Positions 1 to 6,382 are shown, numbered from the stretch's first letter. The stretch is DNA of 14,236 nt from Clostridiales bacterium (GCA_004556755.1 SFFW01000022.1:1-14236); one strand, 5' to 3'. Notes: generated by a model not told the origin, from the letters alone. A program made the numbers and translations.

Positions 1-9
1 ACGTTCATT

Positions 10-222
10 TTATTCTTCAGGGCTGTATTCCAATATGTCACCCGGCTGACATTGCAGCACGTCACATATCGCAGCCAATGTAGAAAACCGGATGGCGCTG
101 ATATGCCCGTTCTTCATCTTGGAAAGGTTCACATTTGCAACGCCGACTTTCTCCGACAACTCATTCAGGCTCATTTTCCGGTCCGCCATTACGCGGTCCA
201 GCCTTAAAACAATATGTCCCAT
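10..222 (-). CDS. XRE/Cro-C1 family DNA-binding regulator, YozG-like
   Basis: A 70-residue protein that is essentially one helix-turn-helix domain. Residues about 17-38 (SLNELSEKVGVANVNLSKMK) form the two-helix DNA-binding unit, and the C-terminal CQPGDILEY is typical of the small YozG-like regulators. The ATG is preceded by a G-rich site (AAGGGGGCGG) close to the start. It is the second gene of an operon, 11 bp after the DUF2975-type membrane protein gene; this pairing is common in Firmicutes. By family it should be a transcriptional repressor or activator, perhaps controlling its own operon through the two palindromes at 923-937 and 982-996; that link is inference. Confidence in the family is high; the target is unproven. 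Confidence 0.93.
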   Translation of the reverse strand: MGHIVLRLDRVMADRKMSLNELSEKVGVANVNLSKMKNGHISAIRFSTLAAICDVLQCQPGDILEYSPEE

Positions 223-233
223 TGTCCGCCCCC

Positions 234-890
234 TTACAGCGTTTCATCCGATTCTTTTTGGAGCTGAACCCCGTATTTGAATACAGTCACCAAACACATT
301 GTTACGGCGAAAGCAATTAAGACGCCCCACTGAATGCTGATCCCGGTGTCTCTTCCGGCAGACAGGAACGCGGTAGACAGCGTTTCACCAATGGTGGCAA
401 ACAGCGCAACGGGAAGAAGAGAAAAACCGAATGCTCTCATCTTTGTCACAAGTTCTTCGCAGAACGGAGATTCACACTTTGCAAGCACCGCAAACAGTCT
501 TTTCAGCATAAACAGAGCTGAGGCAGCAGAAGCAGCAAACAAAGAAAATGACTGGTTGAAAAATGAGAGTTCCGTATTGAAATCCTGATCTTCAGGAGGA
601 ATGATCTTATCATTTCCCCCGCTCAGCATTGCCTCGGGGCTTGCGTCCCCCGCATAAGAAAAACCATCTGCAAGAATATCCCACAGGGAATCGAAATTTT
701 TTTCGTTGATCCTGAATTCGGCATGATTGGTAACACGAACTGTTAGCGCATCCTTTGGAAGCGTAGACACATAAATTGTAGCTACGCAGCTCGCCGCAGC
801 CGCTAAGATCGCAATGACCATTAAGACGGTCATTGTGATCTTGCCCACTTTGCCGAACTTGTGGAAGTTTGAAAGAGTTTTAGAATTCAT
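234..890 (-). CDS. DUF2975-type four-helix membrane protein
   Basis: A 218-residue integral membrane protein. I see one hydrophobic helix at about residues 17-42, a polar stretch of about 65 residues (probably extracytoplasmic), then three more helices at about 113-137, 152-175 and 183-206. The SPFCEELVTKMR stretch between helices 2 and 3 fits DUF2975. The start chosen is the ATG at 890, because AGGAGG lies 7-8 bases upstream; an in-frame ATG at 914 has no such site and would put that ribosome binding site inside the gene. It is first in a two-gene operon with the XRE regulator. The molecular function of DUF2975 proteins is not established; the recurrent pairing suggests the two act together, possibly in membrane-linked sensing. 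Confidence 0.88.
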   Translation of the reverse strand: MNSKTLSNFHKFGKVGKITMTVLMVIAILAAAASCVATIYVSTLPKDALTVRVTNHAEFRINEKNFDSLWDILADGFSYAGDASPEAMLSGGNDKIIPPEDQDFNTELSFFNQSFSLFAASAASALFMLKRLFAVLAKCESPFCEELVTKMRAFGFSLLPVALFATIGETLSTAFLSAGRDTGISIQWGVLIAFAVTMCLVTVFKYGVQLQKESDETL

Positions 891-922
891 AAGAACGCCT
901 CCTACGCAAAACATAAATTATT

Positions 923-937
923 TAACGTTTAACGTTA
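923..937. promoter_or_regulatory. 15-bp perfect palindrome, likely operator (site 1)
   Basis: TAACGTTTAACGTTA is a perfect inverted repeat of 7 bases around one central base. It sits at about +1 to +16 relative to the predicted transcription start of the DUF2975-XRE operon, where a bound repressor would block initiation or early elongation. It shares 13 of 15 positions with the site at 982-996. That the XRE protein binds here is inference from position and symmetry. Confidence 0.65.
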
Positions 938-944
938 TGCTCGC

Positions 945-973
945 AGTATATACCGATACATACGTTTTGTCAA
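945..973 (-). promoter_or_regulatory. Sigma-A promoter of the DUF2975-XRE operon
   Basis: On the minus strand, TTGACA (968-973) and TATACT (945-950) are separated by exactly 17 bases, close to the housekeeping consensus. Transcription would begin near 938, giving a leader of about 48 bases with AGGAGG just before the ATG at 890. Together with the two operator-like sites it accounts for much of the gene-free stretch 891-1156; from about 1000 to 1156 I see nothing I can name. Confidence 0.85.
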
Positions 974-981
974 GAGATTTT

Positions 982-996
982 TAATGTTTATCGTTA
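982..996. promoter_or_regulatory. 15-bp imperfect palindrome, likely operator (site 2)
   Basis: TAATGTTTATCGTTA differs from site 1 at two positions, which also break its symmetry. It lies upstream of the -35 box, centred 59 bp from site 1, so the two sites bracket the promoter. A weaker second site for the same regulator is the simplest reading. Confidence 0.55.
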
Positions 997-1156
997 ATTA
1001 TTTTATGTTATCTTGAGACAAAAGCGATTCATATTAGCTATCGATATACTTTATTCCACATAGCCACAAGCTGCCTGTCCTCATTCTGATCTCTGCTTGA
1101 TAAACAAGACTGTAACGGTATCCTGTTCCTCGGAATACAGCGCACAAAGCGCAGCA

Positions 1157-1193
1157 AAAAATCTCCCTCCGTCGGTGACGGAGGGAGATTTTT
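1157..1193. terminator. 17-bp perfect hairpin, possible two-way terminator / palindromic repeat
   Basis: A perfect inverted repeat with 17-bp arms (1157-1173 and 1177-1193) and a 3-base GGT loop, with an A run on the left and a T run on the right, as expected of an intrinsic terminator working in both directions. Its inner arm GACGGAGGGAGA is identical to 12 bases at 4926-4937 in a second palindromic element, so it may be a short member of a dispersed repeat family. It lies just past the decayed gene on the minus strand. Confidence 0.75.
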
Positions 1194-1467
1194 AAGGAGA
1201 AGTTATTCGCCGACATACTCGCAAACAGGTCGGAGAGGAGCTTTGCGTCGTCCTTCATAAGCAGGTAGCTGTGCGAGGACGCCACGTCGCCTCTATCGAG
1301 TGTGTAAACGGTGAGAACGCCCGGCACGTCGGTGGTGAGCAGCTTGTGAAGGCGCTCAAAATGACCGCATTTGCGCAGTAGGAATCGGCTGCGACGCCTG
1401 CGGGAACGAGGCAGACGAGCATGAGCAGACAAAGCAGCAGAGCGGGTATACGTTTTCTGAGATTCAT
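1194..1467 (-). pseudogene. Decayed gene for a secreted protein
   Basis: The ATG at 1467 has GGGAGG upstream and a matching promoter at 1498-1526. It opens with a clear signal peptide: MNLRKR, then a leucine-rich core and a VAADS-type cleavage region within about 29 residues. From roughly residue 33 the frame reads unlike protein and stops at 1255. A different frame then reads plausibly (FERLHKLLTTDVPGVL to SSHSYLLMKDDAKLLSDLF), reaching about 1200 and then continuing without a natural end through the hairpin at 1157-1193. The simplest account is an intact export signal joined out of frame to an internal piece of the original gene by deletion or frameshift. I do not recognise the parent family. 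A real short secreted peptide of about 70 residues cannot be excluded. Confidence 0.55.
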
Positions 1468-1497
1468 CGAGAACGCCTCCCTTTTTTTGCCAGTAAC

Positions 1498-1526
1498 ATT
1501 ATACCAAATAAAATTTTGCGCCGCAA
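1498..1526 (-). promoter_or_regulatory. Promoter of the decayed secreted-protein gene
   Basis: On the minus strand TTGCGG (1521-1526) and TATAAT (1498-1503) are 17 bases apart, and a GGGAGG ribosome binding site and the ATG at 1467 follow within 35 bases. The expression signals are intact although the gene is not. Confidence 0.65.
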
Positions 1527-1606
1527 CGCATCCTATAAAAATCAGCCTTTTGAACATAAATGCTGTAAAAACTTATACAAAAAACCGAAATTTGAGAAAG
1601 TTTGTA

Positions 1607-1635
1607 TCACTTTTCCTTTGGCGGCTGTCTATAAT
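1607..1635 (+). promoter_or_regulatory. Possible promoter of the gene at 1696
   Basis: TATAAT at 1630-1635 lies about 60 bases before the ATG at 1696. The -35 position with a 17-base spacer (TCACTT, 1607-1612) matches poorly; TTGTAT at 1602-1607 would need a 22-base spacer. Only the -10 is convincing. Confidence 0.35.
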
Positions 1636-1695
1636 TATATGGGAATAAAGTTGCGCACCGTGCGGTGCGGCTTTGTGGGCAAACGGAGACATGGG

Positions 1696-2457
1696 ATGAG
1701 AAGAAAAAATATAGCGGCTTTAAACGAGCTTGTTGAGCAGCAATATGCCGACAAGCTTCGCAAAAACGGCTTTATACCGTACAGAGACTGCACCGAGTGG
1801 CTGCGTCTGAAAAACGGGGAGATCGTGCAGATAATCCTGTTTTACGAATACCATTATTGGCTCGAAGTGTTTTTCTACTCCGAGTTGCTGACGGAGTTTC
1901 AGTGGTTCGACTACAGGGAACACAAGGGCATGGACGGCATTGTCGGGCAGCATTACTGCAACGTGCGCAGAAAGTTCGGGCTTGACGTTTTCACGATGAA
2001 CGACGTGTTTGATTCGGGAAGCTGGAGCATTTGGGCGAAAACGCAGGAGCTGCACCGTCACCTTGACTATGCGATCATGGCGCTGGACGAGGTGAACACG
2101 CCTGCCGACATTGCGGCGCTCGACGTGAACGAGGGGCGGAAGCCCGAACGCATATGCCTTTACTATGAAAACGGCGATCTTGATACGCTGCGCATAGCGC
2201 TCAAAAATGCATCGGTGATCGACCCGATGTATTACGACAGCGACGATCCGCCCGAACGCTTAAAGCGTGACTGGCGACTGTGGCAGGTAAAGACCGCATT
2301 CGTGGCGAGGGACGTGCTGAACAGGCAGAACCTCAAGATACTTACAAGCTTTACCGAAGAATGCAGACGGTATAATATTGCCTACTTAAAAAGAAAAGTC
2401 CCAGAGCTTTGGACGACGTCGGAGACTACCGATAAAGCAGCCCCTGCGCTGCCCTGA
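1696..2457 (+). CDS. Conserved-looking cytoplasmic protein of unknown function
   Basis: A 253-residue soluble protein with no signal peptide and no membrane helix. The N-terminal half (about residues 1-120) has the pattern NGFIPYRDCTEWLRLKNGEI followed by hydrophobic beta-like strands rich in Tyr, Phe and Trp. It resembles DUF4304-type proteins, but I cannot confirm that. The C-terminal half is charged and probably helical. The ATG at 1696 is chosen because GGAG lies 7 bases upstream; the frame is open further upstream to 1516, but that part reads unlike protein and overlaps divergent promoter sequence. The secreted-protein gene starts 29 bp downstream with its own ribosome binding site, so the two may be cotranscribed and end at the shared terminator at 2911-2948. 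Confidence 0.8.
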   Translation: MRRKNIAALNELVEQQYADKLRKNGFIPYRDCTEWLRLKNGEIVQIILFYEYHYWLEVFFYSELLTEFQWFDYREHKGMDGIVGQHYCNVRRKFGLDVFTMNDVFDSGSWSIWAKTQELHRHLDYAIMALDEVNTPADIAALDVNEGRKPERICLYYENGDLDTLRIALKNASVIDPMYYDSDDPPERLKRDWRLWQVKTAFVARDVLNRQNLKILTSFTEECRRYNIAYLKRKVPELWTTSETTDKAAPALP

Positions 2458-2486
2458 GCTTCGGCAAAAAATACAGGAGGTCACAA

Positions 2487-2900
2487 ATGAAAAGAACCAT
2501 TAGCTTAATACTCAGTTTGCTGCTTGTTTTCAGCATAGTTTGTCCCTGTTTTGCCGTTACGGATGCAGAAGACAGAGCTATAAATAACGGCGTTTCGCTG
2601 AAGATATCCAGCGGCGGCGTTGCCACTGCGAAGCTGAATTTCAGCGGCGGAGACGATGTCTACAAAATATCGGCGACGGTGTATTTTGAGCGGTACACAA
2701 ATGGCTTTTGGACGAGAGTGTACATTAAGGTAGTAGACAATCAGATCGTAATTACGGAAAACGCTTCGTCACTGAGCCGCACCTTGAGGGTCACGGTGCC
2801 GAACGCCGGAACATACAGAGTCGTTGCGGTGATCACCTGTTACGGTGACACTACAAAGACTTATACAAAGACAGCAAGCGCATACTACAACGGAACCTAA
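2487..2900 (+). CDS. Small secreted protein, predicted beta-rich
   Basis: A 137-residue protein with AGGAGG seven bases before its ATG. Residues 1-23 form a signal peptide (basic MKR, hydrophobic core, FAV cleavage region after Ala23), and there is no lipobox, so it should be released or held in the wall. The mature part is about 114 residues of alternating hydrophobic strands (VATAKLNFSG, YKISATVYFER, TLRVTVPNAGTYRVVAVITC) ending in SAYYNGT, which suggests a small beta-sandwich. The family is not recognised with certainty; it resembles small exported proteins common in gut Clostridia. It follows the gene at 1696 by 29 bp and is closed by a strong terminator 10 bp after its stop. Confidence 0.82.
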   Translation: MKRTISLILSLLLVFSIVCPCFAVTDAEDRAINNGVSLKISSGGVATAKLNFSGGDDVYKISATVYFERYTNGFWTRVYIKVVDNQIVITENASSLSRTLRVTVPNAGTYRVVAVITCYGDTTKTYTKTASAYYNGT

Positions 2901-2910
2901 CAGAAACACG

Positions 2911-2948
2911 AAATAAAAGACACAGGCTTGAGCCTGTGTCTTTTATTT
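2911..2948. terminator. Two-way intrinsic terminator between converging genes
   Basis: Perfect 17-bp arms (2911-2927 and 2932-2948) around a TTGA loop, with an A-rich left end and a T-rich right end. It serves the secreted-protein gene on the plus strand. On the minus strand it overlaps the stop codon of the anti-sigma gene (2947-2949), so it can end both converging units. Confidence 0.92.
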
Positions 2949-3705
2949 ATTCTAAGTCTTTTAAGCTGCTGTCCGGAACCACGCTGCGGATAACGTGTTC
3001 CATGTCTTGTTTGCTGATACCGGGAGAAAAATAGATGCTGAAAACATAGACATCCGTCGTCCAAACGGCGAGAGTGTCCTTACAATCAGGATCATATATG
3101 AAGTAAACCCGCAAGTCGTTGATCACATCGTTGTATATTTCGGCATGATCCGAGTATATTCCTGTGCCATACATACCACAGTTTGTATGCGGCGTAAAAT
3201 ACTCGTCATGGTACTCTGCCAATATGTTTTGCCGGTACATTATGAGTTCGCCGTCGCTGCGCGTATACTCCAAGTAGAGAAGAATTCTGTCGATAATGCT
3301 GTTGTCAAGACACAATTCAAAGCCTTCGGGAAGATAGCAGGGAGCTTGGAACGAAAGATCGTCCGGCATGGAACCCCTTTCCTGCCAAACGGTTGAATAA
3401 CTATATCTATTGCCGTCTTTGCCTATAATAAGACCGACCTGCTCAGGAGGCTTATACGGCGTCGCAACGGCGCTTGACGCAATCAGACAGCAGATGACCG
3501 CAGCAACAAGCACACGCCGAAACCACGCCCATGAGATATGCACGACGGAGCCTCCGGCGGCTTTCCCCATACTGCGCACGGCACGGTAAAAATCGTCGGA
3601 GAAGCCGGGCGAGATATCGTTCTCGTATGGCACGGAGCGGTACTCGCAAAGCACGGAATCAAGCAGAGCCTGCTTAAACGTCGACATCGCATTTGTAGTC
3701 GTCAA
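2947..3705 (-). CDS. DUF4367-type membrane anti-sigma factor
   Basis: A 252-residue single-pass membrane protein. Residues about 8-50 (FKQALLDSVLCEYRSVPYEN and the following FSDDFYRAV stretch) form the short cytoplasmic part typical of the partner of this sigma family. A transmembrane helix follows at about 62-84, and then a DUF4367-like external domain of about 150 residues with PCYLPEGFEL. By family it should bind the sigma factor and release it on an outside signal; the signal is unknown. The start is a TTG at 3703-3705, chosen because AGGAGGG lies 8 bases upstream; an in-frame ATG at 3687 has no such site. The gene overlaps the end of the sigma gene by 32 bp, so translation is probably coupled. 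It ends inside the shared terminator. Confidence 0.87.
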   Translation of the reverse strand: MTTTNAMSTFKQALLDSVLCEYRSVPYENDISPGFSDDFYRAVRSMGKAAGGSVVHISWAWFRRVLVAAVICCLIASSAVATPYKPPEQVGLIIGKDGNRYSYSTVWQERGSMPDDLSFQAPCYLPEGFELCLDNSIIDRILLYLEYTRSDGELIMYRQNILAEYHDEYFTPHTNCGMYGTGIYSDHAEIYNDVINDLRVYFIYDPDCKDTLAVWTTDVYVFSIYFSPGISKQDMEHVIRSVVPDSSLKDLE

Positions 3706-4252
3706 AGCACATTCCCTCCTTTTTGCACAGCTCTATCAGCATCTTTTTGCCTCTCGTTATCTGCTGATGTACGGTCGCAGGCTTGCGGCCGAGAGCATCT
3801 GCGATTTCTTTCGTTTTCATTTCATTAACATAATGCATCATGAGGGTCTCCCGGTATTTCAGAGGCAGCTGCATGAGTGCCTTCATAAGCAAAGCATAGT
3901 CCTGCGAGGCGCACACCTTCTCAAAAAGACGGTCATCCGACGTCAGCTTATAGTCGTTTACGTCAAGAGCCGCTTCACGGTGTCTTGTGTGCTTGCCGAG
4001 AATGTTCAGCGCCGAGTTCCTTGCCGCAGTAAACACATACGCCTTTAATGCCGGAGTAGATTGGTAAGGCAGAGAGTCGATCTGCTTTGCAATCGCAAAG
4101 AGCGCATCCTGCACCGCATCCTCGGCGTCGCTGTCGTTATTCAGAATGCCCTTTGCTATGAAGTACATTTGATTGCGGTAATTTGAGCAAATATCGTCAA
4201 ATATCTTGCTGTCTCCGGGGTCCTCAATCATTGCCGTACAAAATGCCAGCAA
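3674..4252 (-). CDS. ECF-like sigma-70 family RNA polymerase sigma factor
   Basis: A 192-residue sigma factor. Region 2 spans about residues 20-90, with the core-binding/-10 recognition stretch DSDAEDAVQDALFAIAKQID and AYVFTAARNSALNIL. Region 4 spans about 125-180, with LPLKYRETLMMHYVNEMKTK and a helix-turn-helix KEIADALGRKPATVHQQITR for the -35 element. I chose the TTG at 4250-4252 because GAGGTG lies 8 bases upstream and the resulting start MLAF...MIEDPGDS resembles relatives that begin ML-F---IE-PEDRS. A GTG at 4259-4261 is also in frame, but the ribosome binding site would overlap it. It is followed at once by its anti-sigma partner. It has a housekeeping-type promoter at 4288-4316, so autoregulation is not evident from the sequence. 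Confidence 0.93.
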   Translation of the reverse strand: MLAFCTAMIEDPGDSKIFDDICSNYRNQMYFIAKGILNNDSDAEDAVQDALFAIAKQIDSLPYQSTPALKAYVFTAARNSALNILGKHTRHREAALDVNDYKLTSDDRLFEKVCASQDYALLMKALMQLPLKYRETLMMHYVNEMKTKEIADALGRKPATVHQQITRGKKMLIELCKKEGMCFDDYKCDVDV

Positions 4253-4287
4253 CTTTATCACACCTCAAAGAATGATTATAACGATAA

Positions 4288-4316
4288 ATTATACATTTAT
4301 TGCAAGGAAATTTCAA
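4288..4316 (-). promoter_or_regulatory. Promoter of the sigma/anti-sigma operon
   Basis: TTGAAA (4311-4316) and TATAAT (4288-4293) on the minus strand are separated by 17 bases. A second TATAAT at 4275-4280 has only GCAATA at the -35 position. The predicted leader is about 30 bases to the TTG start at 4252. Confidence 0.75.
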
Positions 4317-4351
4317 CCGATTTCGACACTTTTTGCTGATTTCTTTATGCT

Positions 4352-4380
4352 TTGTTAATATAGCAAAAAATCTGTATCAT
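4352..4380 (+). promoter_or_regulatory. Promoter candidate for the gene at 4474
   Basis: TTGTTA (4352-4357) and TATCAT (4375-4380) with a 17-base spacer. It diverges from the sigma-operon promoter 36 bp away and would give a leader of about 87 bases containing the small reading frame and hairpin described at the gene start. Confidence 0.5.
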
Positions 4381-4473
4381 TTTTTGGAATTTATTTGTCT
4401 AATACTATGGAAATTCAATAAAAGCAAGCACCTGAAAGGGGTAAAATGTAAATGCATACCGGGGGATATACGG

Positions 4474-4788
4474 GTGATACCCGTGCTTAACAGGTATCAT
4501 GAATACGTTTTAAGGGCTTTCCTCGAAGTACAAATTCCAAACACGCTAAAAGAAAAAGCGCCGTCACTGATAGTGACGGACTCGGTTATCGGAAGCTGCT
4601 GTGAGCAGCTTATCAAAAAAGACAAATTCCTGAAAATCCCAAGTAAGAGCATCATGACGACAGACGACAGAGAGTGTCTCATGAAGCTTATCGACACCGC
4701 AGACGAATATGAACGAACCGAACTTATGGATTATTATCGCCTTGTTATGCTGACCGCCTCCGTTTTGAAGGAGTACGCCGAAAGTTAA
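4474..4788 (+). CDS. Small protein of unknown function with GTG start
   Basis: A predicted soluble, helical protein of 104 residues (RYHEYVLRAFLEVQIPNTLK, later DEYERTELMDYYRLVMLTAS), without signal peptide or membrane helix. Family not recognised. The frame is open back to 4300, but the upstream part is AT-rich and unlike protein. The GTG at 4474 fits best, since GGGGGA lies at 4461-4466 with 7 bases between. The start codon sits in a small hairpin (ACGGGT 4470-4475 pairing ACCCGT 4479-4484). A 12-codon frame starting at ATG 4452 behind AAAGGGG overlaps the start in another frame. Both point to possible translational control. It appears to be monocistronic, followed by repeat sequence rather than a gene. 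Confidence 0.7.
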   Translation: MIPVLNRYHEYVLRAFLEVQIPNTLKEKAPSLIVTDSVIGSCCEQLIKKDKFLKIPSKSIMTTDDRECLMKLIDTADEYERTELMDYYRLVMLTASVLKEYAES

Positions 4789-4897
4789 ACGCTAACCGCT
4801 TCGGAAAGGATCCGACTGCGGCAAGGTGAGACGTACTGCATTCCGAAACCGCTCCTCACAGGGCAAAACGCCCTCCATTCTCATGCCTCACACTTCC

Positions 4898-4936
4898 GAG
4901 GGAGGTGGCAAAACCGTAAGGTTTTGACGGAGGGAG
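4898..4936. repeat. Palindromic interspersed-repeat-like element
   Basis: GAGGGAGGTGGC (4898-4909), a 6-bp stem AAAACC/GGTTTT with GTAA loop (4910-4925), then GACGGAGGGAG (4926-4936). This layout, a purine-rich arm, variable inner stem and second purine-rich arm, is what I recall for dispersed palindromes in gut Clostridia genomes. The right arm is shared with the hairpin at 1157-1193. Upstream to about 4796 there is more inverted structure: CGCTTCGGAA pairs imperfectly with TTCCGAAACCG near 4844, and GGGC/GCCC occurs near 4861-4873. The whole gene-free stretch 4797-4950 therefore looks like repeat-derived DNA. Confidence 0.6.
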
Positions 4937-4992
4937 AGAAAACGCCGGATTAGGGATGCACTAAATCCAAATCAAAGAAGTAAAACAAGAAG

Positions 4993-5026
4993 TAAAAAAG
5001 CAAAGAAGCTTTTACTTCTTTGCTTT
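4993..5026 (-). terminator. Intrinsic terminator of spoVAD-spoVAE
   Basis: On the minus strand AAAGCAAAGAAG (5015-5026) pairs perfectly with CTTCTTTGCTTT (4997-5008) around a six-base loop and is followed by further T residues. The upstream arm is formed by the last codons of spoVAE, and its stop codon lies in the loop, so the terminator is built into the gene end. Confidence 0.8.
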
Positions 5027-5377
5027 GGGTTTACATAACAACGCAACGATGATACCGAAGAATATTGCGGCACATATTCCGGCGGCAGCGGCGGTAAGTC
5101 CGCCCGTGAATACGCCCAAAAAGCCGTCCTTTGCCACCGCTTTTTTGACGCCCTCGGCAAGTACGTTGCCGAAGCCCGTCAGAGGAACAGTGGCTCCGGC
5201 GCCTGCCCAGTCTGCGAGAGGCCCGTACAGACCCAGCGCACCGAGTATGACGCCCGCTACGACATAGGAGGTCAGTATCCTTGCCGGGGTGAGCTTCGTT
5301 TTGTCGATGAGTATCTGAGCTATGGCACACAGAGCGCCGCCTATCAGAAATGTCTTGAGATACATTAACCAGTCCAT
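5012..5377 (-). CDS. spoVAE: SpoVAE-like stage V sporulation membrane protein
   Basis: A 121-residue polytopic protein matching SpoVAE(b) in length and sequence: MDWLMYLKTFLIGGALCAIA at the start, TKLTPARILTSYVVAG, the GATVPLTGFGNVLAEGV loop and the GVFTGGLTAAAAGICAAI helix. In spores SpoVA proteins form the inner-membrane channel that takes up dipicolinic acid during spore formation and releases it in germination. The ATG directly abuts the spoVAD stop codon, and its GGAGG site lies inside the end of spoVAD, so translation should be coupled. Four hydrophobic segments are visible. The gene ends in its own terminator hairpin. No spoVAC lies beside it in this window. Confidence 0.95.
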   Translation of the reverse strand: MDWLMYLKTFLIGGALCAIAQILIDKTKLTPARILTSYVVAGVILGALGLYGPLADWAGAGATVPLTGFGNVLAEGVKKAVAKDGFLGVFTGGLTAAAAGICAAIFFGIIVALLCKPKAKK

Positions 5378-6382
5378 TTACGCCTCCACTGCAACGGCAT
5401 GACATATGCCGGAAATGCTGACGCCCTGCTGCGTGCTGGTGGGGGACATCAGCGCACCCGTCGGTGCGAAAAGTACCTTTTTCCAGCGCCCGTCGGCGAT
5501 ACCGCCAAGAATATAGGAGCAGAATACCGACGCCGAACAGCCGCAGCCGCTTCCTCCGGCGTGGACGTCCTGCGCAGTGCGGTCGTATATGAGCAGACCG
5601 CAGTCGGTGTAATGCTCGCCGAGGCTCGTTCCGTCTCGGCGGAACAGCTCCTCAAGGTTGTCGTGTCCGAAAGCGCCGAGGTCGCCCGTCACGATGAGGT
5701 CGTAGTATGCGGGGGTCCTGCCCGTGTCGGCAAAGTGCGCACTCAAGGTGGCGTATGCCGCCGGAGCCATCGCAGCGCCCATATTGTTTGCGTCCGTTAT
5801 CCCGGCGTCGGTGATGACGCCCGTGGTCACGGCGCTTATTTTTGCGCCCTCACCGCAGCTTTTGAGGATGACCGAGCCTGCGCCCGTCACCGTCCACTGT
5901 GCGCTCGGCGTGCGCTGACCGCCGTATTCAAGAGGGAAGCGGAACTGGCGCTCGCTTGAGCAGAAGTGCGAGCTGGTCGCAGCCATAACGGTCTCGGCAA
6001 AGCCGCCGTCTATCGCCATTGCCGCAAGCGAAAGGCTTTCGCCCATCGTCGAGCAGGCGCCGTACAGCCCGAAGTAGGGTACGCCGCTGTCCTTAAAGGC
6101 GTATGCCGACCCCATGCACTGGTTTAAAAGGTCGCCCGCAAAGACGTAGTCGAGCATGGAGGGGGAGAGCTTCGCCTTGTCGCAGCACAGCGTGAAGCAG
6201 CGTGTGAGCATGGCGCTTTCCGCCTTCTCCCAGCTCTTTTCGCCGAAGTAGTCGTCGGGGGACACAAAGTCGAAGCACTTTGAGAGCGGTCCCTGCCCCT
6301 CCTTTTCACCCACCACGGCGGCAGACGCCGCAATGACCGGGGGAGCGGAGAAAATTATCGTTTGTTTGCCCGTTTTTTTCAT
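5378..6382 (-). CDS. spoVAD: SpoVAD-like stage V sporulation protein
   Basis: A 334-residue protein of the SpoVAD family, which has a thiolase/ketoacyl-synthase-like fold and is known in Bacillus to bind dipicolinic acid on the spore inner membrane. Recognisable stretches are TIIFSAPPVIAASAAVVGEK, the FDFVSPDDYFGEKSWEKAES region, FGLYGACSTMGESLSLAAM around the thiolase-like cysteine, SHFCSSERQFRFPLEYG, AQWTVTGAG and APTGALMSPTSTQQG. Length is normal. The ATG at 6382 is used because the protein begins there with MKKTGKQ as expected, and the upstream open frame crosses the terminator. Its ribosome binding site GGTGATC (6388-6394) lies in a hairpin arm, next to a sigma-G promoter. It forms a two-gene operon with spoVAE. 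Confidence 0.96.
   Translation of the reverse strand: MKKTGKQTIIFSAPPVIAASAAVVGEKEGQGPLSKCFDFVSPDDYFGEKSWEKAESAMLTRCFTLCCDKAKLSPSMLDYVFAGDLLNQCMGSAYAFKDSGVPYFGLYGACSTMGESLSLAAMAIDGGFAETVMAATSSHFCSSERQFRFPLEYGGQRTPSAQWTVTGAGSVILKSCGEGAKISAVTTGVITDAGITDANNMGAAMAPAAYATLSAHFADTGRTPAYYDLIVTGDLGAFGHDNLEELFRRDGTSLGEHYTDCGLLIYDRTAQDVHAGGSGCGCSASVFCSYILGGIADGRWKKVLFAPTGALMSPTSTQQGVSISGICHAVAVEA

Noticed and set aside
1516..1695. Longer N-terminus for the gene at 1696
   Set aside because: The extension reads unlike protein, crosses a TATAAT promoter element and a divergent promoter, and the ATG at 1696 has its own GGAG site.
5399..5959. 186-codon plus-strand open frame
   Set aside because: Antisense to spoVAD, which is securely identified.
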